Positions 11,301 through 23,604 of a stretch of DNA of 64,000 nucleotides are shown piece after piece. Each line of letters starts with the position of its first letter. Positions within the stretch are counted from its first letter, which is position 1. Both the position numbers and the translations under genes were made by a program. The DNA lies in the NCBI GenBank assembly GCA_000320545.1, contig ADNK01000697.1, positions 140,001-204,000 of the forward strand. Reading direction: 5' to 3'. The notes below the pieces were generated by a model, which did no database searches, had not been told where the DNA came from, and saw only the letters and a list, made by a program, of their open reading frames with translations. The DNA is from Bigelowiella natans CCMP2755. Taxonomy: Eukaryota > Cercozoa > Chlorarachniophyceae.

Positions 11301-12349
11301 ATAGCAAACAGAAATTGAGAAAGCTATATATGAGAAAAGTGAAAGTCTCGTTATGTGCCTCCTATTATACGGAGATATGATTGGCTAATCATGTGTACGA
11401 ATCAGGACGCTAGTCTTCTTGAACCCGAAATTGATGGCTGTTTGGAACGTGGTGATAAAAAAAACGCCAAGAAAGTACAGGAACAGAGCCTGAGGAGCCT
11501 AAAGGCAGCCTATGATCGCGTCTCGGACAAAGAAATGGGCGGTGCAAAGATCTTAGCCACTTGTATCAAGCGTGGGGAGGAGCTCATGGAAAACCTTAAA
11601 ACAGACCTGGTTAACTTGTGCATCTGTGTGGTCTTCTTCTTCATCCAGATTACGACGACGACGATGATGATGATGATGATGATGATAACAATGATGATGA
11701 TAATGATAAGGATGACGGACGATGATCGATTTGTGGATGCAACTGTAGGCGTCTCATGTCAATTTCAACTAGTCTTTGGAACAACGAGCGTGTCACGCTC
11801 GTTGTCTGGGATTTTTTTTACCATCACATTTCCATATTTGAGTGCTTATGACCTACGCCCAATTCAGTGACGTGATCACTCTTCATTATTAGGATGCGAG
11901 GGCCTTGCAACTAGAGGCCCGAGAGAACGCAGCTCAGTTCCGAGCTATGTCATTTTGTCAAGTTATCTCTCGAGCAGACAGTCAAAGTGAATATAGCGAC
12001 GACGAAGGAGGACTAGTAGTGCCAGGTAGTTGTTTTGTATTTGAGAGGAGGAGGAGGAGGAGGAGGCGGAGAAAATTAAAAAATGAGTAGAAAAACTATC
12101 TACAATTGATGGGGATTGGAAAAGACAGAGCAAGCCATCGAACACTGCCGACTGATGTGATTGTTCCGATTGATATTATTGTTTGGTATTGTAGCGGATT
12201 TTATGAGGAGACCTACTGATTCTCTTAGCGACAGCGATGGGGAAAGTCACGCCGACGCGAATTTCCAACAATATTTAGAAGAGAAGGCAACAGGAACACC
12301 GGCCGTGAGTCCTTCAGCAAATGAGGAAAGAAAATGCAGCATCATGTAG
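8323..12349 (+). CDS. vWA-domain protein with SAM-like insert and CaaX box
   Basis: A multi-exon gene. The ATG at 8323 (MEESKERKG) leads into the vWA fold. After splicing at about 8519/8605 the MIDAS metal site reads VMDKSGSMQL (DxSxS), followed by MLNVVVYSGNAE, then NMHAGMEIGVQLL, VFSDGQVNEG and INSFGIGEDFNEDLM, so all MIDAS loops are present. Further exons (LQVRGINGAVV, HLIGDIHADNLRQ, ILLEVEV) form the beta domain that follows vWA in this family. Between that domain and its closing strand (IKGTLSINFTDDTD) lies an insert (10675-11035) with SAM-like helices (IPKDTLLKLKSI, MKEEDWQKLSSRSG). A helical region follows (11400-11610). The protein ends ERKCSIM, a CaaX prenylation signal (Met last, favouring farnesyl). 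Likely a membrane-anchored, cytosol-facing metal-dependent adaptor. Neighbours: divergent from the lectin-like gene, convergent with the 13 kb gene. Confidence 0.8.
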
Positions 12350-12962
12350 GCCATGTGCTAAAAAAAACGTTAGTTACATGGAATTACCTATTTCTAGATT
12401 TGTGAAGCTGCAGCTGTGCACACCTAGCCGCATGCTGTCGCATGTGCGAGACACAACACTCACAACACGTGCGTGCGTGCTAGCGTAGATAGCATGCTTT
12501 AGCGCGGAGGAAAAACAACGCTTTGCGCGAGCGCGGCACACGCGCGCGCGCGCGCGCACACACACGCTGAATACAGTTCCGAGCGAATTCAGGCACTTAA
12601 TTTATTTCTCGAAGAGAAGCTAACGGTTGAAGATGACAATGGAGAATCGATACCCATGTATAAAGCCATTCTATTAGAAGAATTCAAAAAGAAAAACTTC
12701 CTGATATTCTGAAAAATATGACAAAGGCCATTGGCTATGAATTCGAATTTAGCATGGATTACTCTCTTGGCACGCACTACAATGCAAGCATACCGGCATA
12801 GCGCACATGAAGCCACAAGCGATCTATCCTACGCTGGTCTCGATCGTAATTGTTCCAAAATTCGATAATTCTAATGATGACTGTTAAATGAAGGCAGAGG
12901 GATTAAGAGCTACATTGGAATGGGTACTCATTGCATATTTCATTTCATTTAAATCCCAATCA
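12350..12962. other. Convergent intergenic region
   Basis: Between two converging 3' ends. Holds a (CG)n/(CA)n run at 12540-12565, a hyphenated inverted segment around gtgctagcgtagatagcatgc (12477-12497) and a weak reading frame at 12590-12710. No gene supported. Confidence 0.5.
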
Positions 12963-14078
12963 TTAGTTAATTAATGGCACCCCCAAAGATTTATTGCGAG
13001 TACGCTCGCTGAGAATGTTCTTGTTGTTGTCGCCAGCTATTATCCCAGTCGCAACAACCACATTCTTGTTCGTATTTCGGAACGCATCTAACCGATGGCC
13101 ACAACTCGGATTCTCATAAGTATCGCCATTCCTCTCGAAATCAATATTTCCGTCATTTATTTCACTGAGGTGCCTCTTTCGTCCCTGCTCGTGCAAGCCA
13201 CTATTAGGCTCGTGGTCATCACTTCTGAGGCGATCAGTAGTATTACAGTCATCTGCGGAACTAAAAGCGGATACTGTCCCGACACTACTAGGTGAAGGTT
13301 TGTGTGAGGCTTTATTTCCCCCTTCTGCTCCATCGCATGGCCGTTGCGGCACTCGTCGCTTTTGTTGTAGTTGTTGCTGTTTTTGGTTGTTTTTCTTCTT
13401 CATCACCCTCTTTTCAATGACTGCTTTGTTCGTAGTAGAAGGTGCTTTCTTCCCCTCTCTTATTTTTCTTTCTTTGTGACCTGTTTCTGATTCGCCCTCC
13501 TCCCCTCCTCCTCCTCCTCCTCCTCCTCCTCCTCCTCTTCCACTACGTATCTGGGAATGTTGTCGAATATCGCTATTATCGCTCAAAGCCTTTTTTCCCT
13601 TAGGGATCATCTTCATCTCTTTCTTTGATCTCTTCTTGCTTGTTTTCTTCTTCTGTCTCTTGGTTGTCGCAGGTTGTAATCTCATCTTTTCCTCTGGATG
13701 GGGGGGAAGAGATATATTGAGAGGAAGACAGGGCCCCACTAGCTCCTCCCAAGGATATGCAATAACAGTTGCCTAAGAATCAAATATAAGAGGCGGGGAA
13801 AATACGAGTAACACCGAACATCAACGAGGAATGAGGACTAGGCTATTCTCAAAAAGGGCTGCAATGACGAATCAGTGTTTTCGCTACGATGACTTGCGAT
13901 GCTCGCAACAACTCAGATGGCGTGATAAATGTCAAGGTTTATGGGGTCTCCGCTACCTTAAAATAGGACATTTTTACACGACGCATTCCTCCGTTCGAAT
14001 AACCGACGATGAGACGCTCCACTTGAGGATCGAATATTGCAAGATCAAGTGCTCTGCCGTGTACACACGCGCACACAC

Positions 14079-14129
<51 letters not shown>

Positions 14130-14340
14130 GAGAAAGAGGGGAGGTATGCGCAAAATTAATATGTGCGTTTTTGTTTGTGCGTGTGCGGATAAAGCTAAAA
14201 AATACTTATTTTATCAATCTAACAGGTAATAGCGCTGTAACTGCACTGGATATAAGTGTAAATCAGGTGTATGGCGGAGTCACGTTTTCATCATATCGTG
14301 GTAGATCGAAGCCCTCGAAGCTTTATCACGACAGTAATAT
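12963..14340 (-). CDS. Hypothetical protein with possible WD-like exon and basic, poly-Gly C-terminus
   Basis: The last exon (about 13770-12963) starts after a tag acceptor (ATVIAYPWEELVGPCLP) and runs through a very basic region (KRQKKKTSKKRSKK), a poly-Gly run from a CTC repeat, and a polar tail ending GVPLIN. An upstream exon near 14065-13965 reads FDPQVERLIVGYSNGG, MRRVKMSYF, which resembles one blade of a beta-propeller (WD-type) protein, and another near 14310-14250 reads FEGFDLPRYDENV. The basic tail suggests a nuclear or RNA-associated location. These exons could also be the 3' part of the 14.9-16.6 kb membrane-protein gene, since no clear boundary between them is visible. Function unknown. 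Confidence 0.45.
13505..13537. repeat. (CTC)n coding microsatellite
   Basis: Trinucleotide run encoding a poly-Gly tract on the minus strand. Confidence 0.8.
14080..14140. repeat. (GA)n microsatellite
   Basis: Nearly pure GA run of about 60 bp, with a (CA)n-like stretch immediately before it. Intronic if the minus-strand model is right. Confidence 0.9.
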
Positions 14341-14912
14341 GGTCCAATAAACACGCTACGACGCAGCGTGCACATTCCCGACACGGCGAGTAACTGCGAG
14401 TGCGAGAGAAGGGTTTTTTTTGGAGGGGTGATTATTACAGTAGCACATTTTTCTCATGGATGTATCAATGAGAACAATGAGTTGTATATTAAGTTGCGTG
14501 TTTCACCTAACGCACGCTGACAAATATTTGATGTTGTGAGTTTGTGTGTATGTGTGTGTGTGTGTGTGTGTACTTCCGTTGTGATATGGCAAATAAATTG
14601 CACTTGAGTTGATACATGATTATATCACATCGGTTACCTCTCCGGAATTTCCGTCTCTATATTCCAGCACACTTCCTATATGGAGGAAAAGTGAATTGAA
14701 TGTTTTTAGTAAGTCGGCTTCTGCGTGTTTTCGCCCCTTGGATCTACTTGTTCAATTGTACAAAAAGAATTTAGTACAACGAGGAGAAGAGACATATAAA
14801 TAAACATGTCGACAGATAGCAGATAGATGATGAATAGATACGAATAGATAGAGTAGACGGAGGAGCACCACAACAGAATTAACGCGATCTTTCTCTAGTT
14901 CTGCAAGTGCTA
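14341..14912. other. Probable intron or spacer
   Basis: Contains a G-run (14412-14426) and a (GT)n tract at 14541-14571. No exon recognised, so it cannot decide whether the flanking minus-strand exons belong to one gene or two. Confidence 0.4.
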
Positions 14913-16609
14913 CTATAATGCGTGTGAAGCAGCACCTGATCTCCACGCTGCTACCCTTATCAGAAACATTGCCGTCCAGAGCAACGCTGATATGTACGCG
15001 AGGATGTGCCCAAGCATATCTGTGAAGAAGGAGCCTTTCTCCTTCCCATTGTTGTTTTTATTTCTCATCGTCATTAGTGCGAATGCATGGCGTGCTTCAT
15101 GCTCGTACGTTACGATAACACGCTCCCACGAAAAGGCCTTCAAAGGCGAGTGAGGCCTATAAAAAGACGAATTCAGTACATCTTATTAAATGTCGGTGGT
15201 TGGGCTTGCTCTCGTTGGTTGAACTGAGAATGGCCTCCTAGCGGTGGTACCATGGAGATTTGCGCCAAAGCTTCTTCGAAAGCGACACTTCCCTTCCATG
15301 CTTGCGATATTTCCGGAGATTTTCCTTAAGGTTCTTCGACGATTTGAACAATGTGGGATCGCCATGATACGGGGTGAGGTCGACGGCCATCGTTTTGTCC
15401 GCAAAATGGTCCAGACACTAAGATAAAGAGGACATACCAGGATCAATATCTTTTGTAATCCTAATCGCCTACGCAGTAGTGCCAATCGTTTAGGATGTTG
15501 TCGGTTAGTTGTATCGAATCATGTAAACTTCTTATGCCTCGTGCTTGCTGTGGACGTGAACAAGGAAGAGTGCGCGTGTGTCTGTTAGAGTGTGTCCTAT
15601 CGCTGCTCTCTATTTGCTATAATTTGTCTACTTCACCTGAGCGACCTGAAAAACCACCTGGAAAATATTTTTGTGTATATTTGTAAATGATGAGCAGTCG
15701 ATAGTATCGAATGTAGGGAAAGAACACATGCACCCTCCACACTTTCACACTTTCACACTTTCACACTTTCACACTCACACTCACACTCACACTCACACTC
15801 ACACTCATAAGTAAAGAAATAAACGAGCATAAACATTGACACATTTTCTGCCTGTACCATATGGATCCAGTGCAGCCAGGCTTCGAGAAGCCTCTGAGAG
15901 GTTCTCAGAACACTGTGATCCAGGAAGTATTTTCTCACGCAGTACACCGTGAGTATCACGATGTAAAGAGGGGAAAACGCCACAAAGACAATCCATAGCT
16001 GCACACTTGAGGCCAAGAGGATAGAGGAAAACATGAACATGAATTAATCGATGAGTACAAGAATGATCGTAACACATGCTTGGGTTGGAGCTGTCTGGGG
16101 TTCGTGTGGAACTGACTGCCACGCGACGAACTGCTCTGCACAGATATACATTCCCGGCAACATCGAAAATACGGTATCAGATCCACTAGATCCACAGAAG
16201 GAGTTTGCCTTTTTCACAACCTCCTCTCTCTCTTTGATCTTCATGCTACTCGAAGCACTTCTTCCAGATCGACAGCTGTCAGCCACAGAAGGTTTGCATG
16301 CCATTAATACGACGTTCAAGACTCGTTCCAGACGTTCCTGCGGCGAGGAGGGGGCCACTAGTGAGCACAATTGCGACCTCTTATGAGTTCTACGAGCGAA
16401 GCCCAGCCTCACAGATGGGTCAGGACCAATCGTCGTCTGTCGTCGTGGCTCGTTTCGATCAGATAATTTGCAAACCAGATAGTCATTTCCAACATGGCGA
16501 CAGAGAAAACGGAATGTCGCCCTGTAAAAACCATCACCTGACGCAAACATGATACAAGGCCACGTGATGGCCGATTCGTTTTGGCATCAATGTGAGGTTC
16601 AATGTTCAT
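14913..16609 (-). CDS. Putative polytopic membrane protein (partial model)
   Basis: An ATG at 16609 (MNIEPHIDAKTN) is the likely start. Downstream coding pieces include SDTVFSMLPGMYICAEQF near 16180-16120, a hydrophobic exon near 16035-15920 with two membrane-helix-like stretches (SSVQLWIVFVAFSPLYIVI), an exon at 15420-about 15248 (DLTPYHGDPTLFKSSKNL, LSKKLWRKSPW) and, joined to it in perfect phase by a GT-AG intron, an exon from 15160 to about 14960 (WERVIVTYEHEARHAF, then HILAYISALLWTAMFLI, another membrane helix). The arrangement of an ectodomain with Cys followed by helices recalls seven-helix receptors, but I cannot confirm this. A stop in the 16044-16046 frame implies an intron there. 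It may continue into the 12.96-14.34 kb exons. Confidence 0.4.
15738..15807. repeat. Compound tandem repeat CACTTT(A/C) then CACACT
   Basis: Several copies of an 8-bp 'ttcacact' unit change abruptly into copies of a 6-bp 'cacact' unit, which suggests the shorter array arose from the longer. Probably intronic. Confidence 0.85.
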
Positions 16610-16914
16610 CAAAACTCGAGTGACTCTCTCGAGTTGCACGTTGCTGGCGCGTCGTGATGGTGGGGGATTCCTGAAATATTTCTACCTCCAAACGCTATTT
16701 TCCAGCAAAACGCGCAGGTGATATTTTGCTCAGCTGCGTCGGCAGAGCGCTTTTGCTGCACAAAGTGCTTCGAGGTTTCTGACTGTGCGACTTGAAAAAT
16801 GCCCTGACGCGACCTGGATCTTTGCTTTCAGACGGAGTCGAACAAAAGCACAATGGCGGCACACGTGCTTGGAGATGCGAAGGGGGGAATTTTCTAGTTT
16901 TATCCAGTGCAAGG
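16610..16914. promoter_or_regulatory. Divergent promoter region
   Basis: About 300 bp between the outward-facing starts of the membrane-protein gene and the GTPase gene. GC-richer than the flanks; no TATA box recognised. Confidence 0.35.
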
Positions 16915-19900
16915 ATGATTCATAGCCCTGCAGTTAATGTGTCATTAGGGATCCTGGGTAATCCAGGCGTTCAAATTTACTGTCTGGCTCAGAAATATTA
17001 TGACATATGATCTAGAAAATGGATCTTATCCCCCTGATCCTTACATTCCCTCACTTGTTCAGGCCCATCACAAGTAGGAAAGAGCTCACTCATCGCCAGG
17101 CACCTAATTTTAGTTTAGCGAAAGCATCGTTAACCTCAACAAACACAAAACACAAAAAGGTTTGTCGATGAACGCTTCGATCACAAGATTAAGCCAACAA
17201 ATGGACTGGCAGCAAGAGCAAAATTCATCGAAGTAGATGTCAGTACAATACCGTCAGAAATTTCCATCATAAATTTAACGATGAGTACAAAATCAGAAAG
17301 TGATCATTAAGTTACACATTTACGACTTTTCAAGTGCGATACGACACCGGAGGTATTTCTCTTAAAATAAGCGGATGAAGTTCTTGAGCCTTCAATCATT
17401 CAGGATGGTACAAGAAAAACTGTCTTCCCTGGATGGAGTCGTCATATGTTCGACCAGTGATGAATCCAAGAAGTCCTTAAATGACATAAGAGATTGGTAC
17501 ATGAGTAATATGCCTTAATACAGTTATTGCTCCATTGATGTACTAATACCCAGGATGGCTCTTGTTGACGGCCATGCGAGGAAGAATTGCTTCCGGGTGA
17601 TTCAAAGATTTCACCAATGTAACATATGATGGCAATTTGATATTCATGTTAATTTAATCTAGACATTATTGAGGTGCAAAGTTGACGATGCCTCGACTTC
17701 AGTATCAGATGGTATGAAATTAAGATGTGTGGATATAAAATCATTGATTCGTGGGAAATTCGTATGGCAGATTTTGAAACTTGGTGCCTGGATGAAAACG
17801 ATTGCTGGCTAACGAGTGCAAAAACTGGTTATGATTTGATGAATTTTATTGGCTACATTTGCTAAGTTAATGCTGTACAGGAACAAATGTTTCTCGTTTT
17901 TTTGAGCTGACTGTAAGAGAAATAAGGCAAAGGAATGGATTAAATCTAGAGACTTCATCTCCAGTTGTGGTCGAGGCAATTTAACAATGTTTCACATATG
18001 CATTTACCTCACCATTTCAGCTGTGAGTTCAACTTTTATCTGAGAAAGATCCTCCTACATATTTACTGCAGAGATCTCGAAGAGGATCAAAGATTGAGAA
18101 TGCTGCCAATGATACCAACCTTAACCCTGAGAGGAATAGCTCAAAGTTAATTCAGAAACACGGGAAGAAAGCCGACTGCAATATGTACCACAACCCTTGA
18201 AAGATCCCTCTAAATAATTTTCTGTTGAGTTTCGATATAATTCTCTAAATTACAGAGTGATTTCAACTCAAAAGTGGAGACAATCTAAATCGCAACAGCA
18301 AGTAAACATTCTTTTGAGGACATTTGCTTTACTAAATAATTGTTATAAATCTTTACTTGCCGTAGAAGTGGAAAGTGGGGTCCATCGTAGAAGTTTACTC
18401 AAGGTCACAACAAAAATGGTTTCCATCCACAATCCGAAAAATTAGCAAAGATGAGGTTCTCAATTTTTAAGTTTATCCAATAACAAACATACAAATTGAC
18501 ACATATATTTTTAAAGATAGGAATTACAAAGTTGCATACGACGATCAAGACTGTGTCCAGAGAAAACATGGCGCATATTCGTCCATGTCCTGGTAAAACC
18601 ATTAGATGATAGATGCGATCGATAAAATTTTATCCTTCCATAAAATCAGGGCATAGAAAAAAATTGTTTATGAGACGTCTAAAAATAAAGGATATGGTAG
18701 ACTATACTACAGAACTACCTGCGGAGTCAAAACTCGGAAATTATATTCCACCATCCTCACCAGTAAATAATACTTATAATCACCCAATCCTATAAAAATC
18801 ATGCGATTTTTTTTCAATGGGTGAAAAGATGAAAATAGGTCAGAGCGTATTATACTACTCCACTAGCATTGGATCCTGGATCCAGGTTTGACATGATATT
18901 TCTTGTAATAAATGTCATATTTTCTTATCTATTTACTTTACTACAGGCGGTAGTGGAACGTGTTCGAGATGATGGAACAGTAAACTTTAGAATTCGCTGA
19001 GATGGACTATATGTAAGCACAGGCTCATTATACTTACGATAGGTGGATTTAGATGTGAAGAAGCAAGTAGACTATCGGTATTTGTTCAAAAACCAGATAA
19101 CTGCGAGCTCATAAAATAATTCAGGAGAGTACTAACTCAGGAGAATACGAGCTAATGAGATGATCTCGGCGACCTCCTTAGCTTGCTCTATAAGAGATGG
19201 AGAAAGACAAAAATCCAAACTAGAAAGGTTAAGCACTCATGTTGTATTTAACAAAACATTATATTACTTAACTTGGCCCATACTATATAAAAGAGATCTA
19301 CAGCGTTTGCGAAGGCAGATATCAGAATCTAGGTATTATAAAATAAATCTGTAACGCTATCACACAACAGCTAATTTTTGTACTTACAGATCTGAAATTA
19401 ACGAACTGAGAAAGGAACTAGAAATACTTAGATCTGGTATCAAAACATGTTCTAGTTTTCCCATCGAAAGAACTGATGTTTTTTTTTCCCGAAATATAAT
19501 AGAGAGAACAGATATCTTGAGGATGAGAATAGGCAAGACGGGATCCAGTAGTGAAACCTTGTTAGATAAAGAATCCATGAGTACAAAAGCTACATCAGCC
19601 ACAAAGGGTTCTTCTACCGACTCAAAAGGATTCCATCTTAACATTCATCGGGATTTGGCGCTATTACTAAACGAATTAAAACATTATTCAAGGCTAAGCA
19701 GGTATCGAAGTACTAAATTTTAAATTGGTCATTGTGTAGAGAAGCGAGTTTTATCTGCTGAACGTAAAGGCGCCAATGTACCATCGGATATTGTAATATA
19801 CTTCATTTTATTTGTTATGAAAGTCTCTCGGAAAGTCTACGTGACATGAGGAAGATAATCGAGGTAAAAAAAATCGTTGCGCTCCGTTCATATTAAGCGG

Positions 19901-20281
19901 TTACTTCAAAATCTATGTAGGGAATTGTTGACTTTTACCAAAGGGGAGTAAGCGAATCTGAAAATCTAAAAAGAGAAAAGATGGTGAATAAATTTGGCCT
20001 CAATCAATTACCCACTCTTCTAATTCCTCCAATAACGATAGAATGAATTTCGAATTGGACTGATAAAATTGAAGAATGAGATAGTCGCCCTACAGGTAAG
20101 AAACATCATACGACTTATTCACGTCCTCTTATCTCTATGTTAATCACTTTTACAGTGTGCAGAGGAAAACTTCCCTATCGTATCGGTGGTATTGTCTTTG
20201 TTAAGGCCGCTGAAGCCTTTTCTTCAAGATCGGAAAAACATAGTACACAATCATGATCATAGCATTAATCTCTCAATCTAA
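16915..20281 (+). CDS. Ras/Rab-like small GTPase with coiled-coil C-terminal extension
   Basis: ATG 16915 (MIHSPAVNVSLGIL). Splicing 16957/17063 gives ILGPSQVGKSSLIARHL, a proper P-loop (GxxxxGKS). Next come FVDERFDHKIKPTNG (switch I region) and KFIEVDVSTI. An exon at about 17404-17505 encodes LDGVVICSTSDESKKSL, then NDIRDWYM, the Rab-type beta4 strand and helix 3. Near 17780-17860 it reads CWLTSAKTGYDLMNF, the G5 motif (SAK). G3 is probably near 17330, but its frame is uncertain, and the usual NKxD (G4) is not evident (MALVDGHARKN sits in its place). Later exons are polar, with heptad-like pieces (SEINELRKELEILRSG; ENLKREKMVNKFG; RIGLIKLKNEIVALQ), ending LQDRKNIVHN...NLSI and TAA 20279-20281. 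It is a candidate membrane-traffic GTPase. The tail could be a separate gene. Confidence 0.55.
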
Positions 20282-21610
20282 CTCTTTGATTGTACTACAT
20301 AGGGGATCGCTTGTATAGTCGGATTTCGCATGAATATCGTGAATTTTTTGTTTGCTTTCTCACTGGCCCTGGTCGTGAGATGGGTGTGCTCGGATTGGAT
20401 CAATAGGCTATGGTAAAATATGACACTGAATCTGAGTTTCTATGGCTGCTGAAACCCATTTTGACACACATCCACTAAAGGGAAGATGAACAGATGTCAA
20501 ACCTTTTGAGAATGTGGAACAAAGACGAGCTCATTTCGAAGTACTGTGAATGTATGATAAAACTAAATTGTTTTCTTAAAGTCTGTTCGATTTCATTATA
20601 TTATAGGACTGAAAGCGCATTGAATGATATAGAGGATTCGTGATGTAGGCAATACGGGATATAGACGATTATCCTTTTAAGTAACGGAATATTTGTCGTC
20701 ACTACCTGTAACTTGAATGCTTGAGCATGCATATAAGCCCGTTTCAATATTATAGACTTCAATGTACAGTGCCTCTATTTCACGGTAGACTATAAATATC
20801 TGTTTAAGAAGGCTAATGGTTATAACGAGATCGATCTTATTTGGTAACAATGCATCCACGTATGCCTTTTGTGGCTAAAGCATAATTATTTACTGAGTCA
20901 CAACAAGTAAGTATAGAGACCAAGATCGTTGAATGTCTATCTAGCTATGCTCGTATGTCTAGATGCTCTCATGATCTCATAATTAGATCATCATCAATAC
21001 TTCACTATCAAGCCATCTAGCTAGCTAGCCATGCATGAATAGCATTCCAGAAGTAAACACAACTCAATCGCTACAAACATTTAAAGGCGCATGCATGCTA
21101 GCATGTGCGCTTACTAGCTAGCTAGCTTGTTGACATCATTTGTGAACAGACTTTAAGATACATGTCGAGAGACATCTATTAACGTTGCAAAAGCACATCA
21201 GAGACATGTCTAGATATCTAGATATGTCTATTCAGATTTTCATGATTTTGATTTATTTGCATGCTAGCATGCTAGCATGTTACGCTAGCAATGCTAGAAT
21301 GTGACAATGACAAATCATCTAGCAAATATCCTGTGCACATGCAGATGTCAATGTACGGTATTGTTCTAGCATTCTAGCATTGTTCATTGCAGTGTCACTG
21401 AGTATTCTATCTCTAGCTAGCTAGCTAGGTATGATCCCAAAGGATAGCTAGATAGGGAACATGTTGAATTTGGACAAATTGAAAACATTCTAATGTTCTG
21501 TATTGTTTTTTTAAAAAGACGACTCAAAATACGTTCGTACGTTTGTCACCGAGTCAAATCTCACTGTTTGATGCTCGGAGAAGGATAAATATGATTGCCT
21601 GAGTACCTAA
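20282..21610. other. Convergent intergenic region rich in CTAG/CATG words
   Basis: No gene. From 20900 to 21450 the sequence is dense with ctagctag, gcatgctagcatg and tagatatctaga palindromes. It lies between the 3' ends of the GTPase gene (plus) and a secreted-protein gene (minus). Confidence 0.6.
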
Positions 21611-22608
21611 TCAGTCGCCAATCTTCTTCATTGTAAGTTTATGAGAATACAGAACAACGGGTTTTGTTGAAGCGCTATAAATTTGTGACACATCTGGACG
21701 TACGGGGCCCCCTCCCCTCTGAGTAAAAAACGTGGTTTGAATAATGCCAAGATTTGGTTTTTGCATCTTTGCCATATTAGCTGTCTGTGCATAACTATAA
21801 GTTACCATCGGCTGTCCAGAGTACACCATGGCTTCATTCGGTTGTATGTAACCTATGTATATACGAACAAGGTCCTCTCCTTTCAAATATACCATCACAC
21901 TGAAGACGCAGTAGTCGTTTGCGTACAAAGTTTCAATCGTACCAACGGTAGATATTGTGCCATCGATTCGTGAGGCGTCCACTCGATTGAATGTGTAGAG
22001 AAGCTGGTAGTCTGTTACCCAAATACAGTAAAAACTGAGAAAACATATCAGACCAACTTATTTGGGGAAAAGTATGACTTTGTTCATGTGGACGTGCGTC
22101 AACGACTACACCACCAACGCAGAGCATGAAGGAATCGCAACCTACATCACAACGCTCACGCACAATCATTGCACACTTGTACCCAGGACAAGCTCTTTGG
22201 ATCGCTTGTACTCTCCATAACCGAGATTTACCTGGGCGGAAGATGATGGTTACAGTGAATACTTGACAGCTATGGACATACGGCACATTTTTTGAGTTTT
22301 TCTAAAATTTGCACTAGCTATTGTCCAACGAATGCTATCGCCGTCTCCCAACAACTGACACCTACTACCGCTCGCATCATTCCTCACACCTGCCGAATAG
22401 ATTCCGATGTAATGAACAAAGGCGATGAGGGACCACCGCTGCCGTCATCCGACAATGACAACGACGGGGATGTGTCGAGCTGCTCGTCTTTGTTCGTTAA
22501 CTCGCTCTCACGGGCTGATTGTGACAAGTCGCAAAAATTTATTGTGGGGAGTAGCGTTCCTTGTTACGCAGGAAAGCATATATACATTATTGAGAATATA
22601 CAGAAATT

Positions 22609-22697
<89 letters not shown>

Positions 22698-22840
22698 TGT
22701 GCGAAATCAATCTCATACAACAAAGTCTTTCTGAATGGCATCTATGCGACAAAGAGAAGAAGGAGAGGAGTGTACCGTTGGTAAACAGTTCGATCCGAGC
22801 CGCGTTTCGAGTTATCCCTACGTTGAAGAAGCAAGCGGGA

Positions 22841-22886
<46 letters not shown>

Positions 22887-23276
22887 ACCATGAAGGTTTG
22901 GCACGGGATCCGTCACAAAAAACGAGTGAGACATATTTAGTTCGGCTGATTCCTTTCGAAAAATCTCCTAAAATATTCATTTTCCTTTTCACTATATTCT
23001 TACTTACCCTGGCGAAGATCAATCGTGACCCTGTTTGGGTTTTTGCGTGCATCATAGGCGATGTTCTCCACCTGTGCAGTAATAAGCAGCTGTAGTGAGC
23101 TATCGTTGAAATACAGGGTTGCTAGCGTAGCGCTCATTGCGACGCTATGTGATACCGCGCCTGGCTGCGTATAGGAGTTTATGATGGATCGGAGATTCGA
23201 CGATAAATCGGCGACGATTCTGTCTGCGGAAAACAATACGCATAATGTTAGAACAATCAATACCGACCCGTCCGCC
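21611..23276 (-). CDS. Secreted protein, unknown family
   Basis: ATG 23276 opens a signal peptide (MADGSVLIVLTLCVLFSADR), followed by SLQLLITAQVENIAY and DARKNPNRVTIDLRQ. The exon ends at a consensus donor near 23008 (gtaagt). A roughly 700-bp intron holding a compound microsatellite follows, then an exon near 22280-22220 (CQVFTVTIIFRP, donor gtaaat). A final exon (about 21985-21611) encodes DGTISTVGTIETLYANDY, VFSVMVYLKGEDLVRIYIG and a polar end with MKKIGD. The alternating hydrophobic residues suggest a beta-sandwich extracellular domain. Some residues near 22150-22050 (CDVGCDSFMLCVGG) may belong to another exon. It lies next to another secreted-protein gene in the same orientation. Confidence 0.5.
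22614..22701. repeat. Compound microsatellite (AT)n(CT)n(GT)n in intron
   Basis: Three pure dinucleotide runs abut without spacers: AT to about 22647, CT to 22680 and GT to 22701. Confidence 0.95.
22843..22879. repeat. (GA)n microsatellite
   Basis: About 18 GA units in the same intron as the compound repeat. It is complementary to the (CT)n run 165 bp away, so the intron RNA could fold on itself. Confidence 0.9.
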
Positions 23277-23604
23277 ATCGCCTTCAATTCAAAAAATACA
23301 TACTAATGTCGTGATGTGCATCTAGGCACGGTCATTTTTTCCCTGGCTAACTACACAACCAGAGTCCTTGATGAATTTCAACTGATACGAATAGTCGGCA
23401 CCTAGGTGGGTCGATAGCATCCGAATAAATCATACATTTCTAGGATAGCTGAAACTTTGCACATCTACGCAGCAAGTGTTCAAATTTCTCTTCCAGGTTG
23501 CTAATACAGACCAATGTCAGGGATGTAGGCCACGGACACTTTCTGAAACCTGAAGATGATACGCATTTAAACGTTTTAATATGGCGTGGAATTGAATCAT
23601 AGCC

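Noticed and set aside
15738-15807. CRISPR-like array
   Set aside because: Units of 6-8 bp without spacers; this is a microsatellite in a eukaryotic intron.
20900-21450. Possible transposon with many small palindromes
   Set aside because: No terminal inverted repeats, target-site duplication or transposase frame; the palindromes are scattered words, and similar DNA occurs in other spacers.
22292-23095. 267-codon plus-strand ORF
   Set aside because: It runs through AT, CT, GT and GA dinucleotide repeats that are open in most frames; it lies over the intron of a better-supported minus-strand gene.
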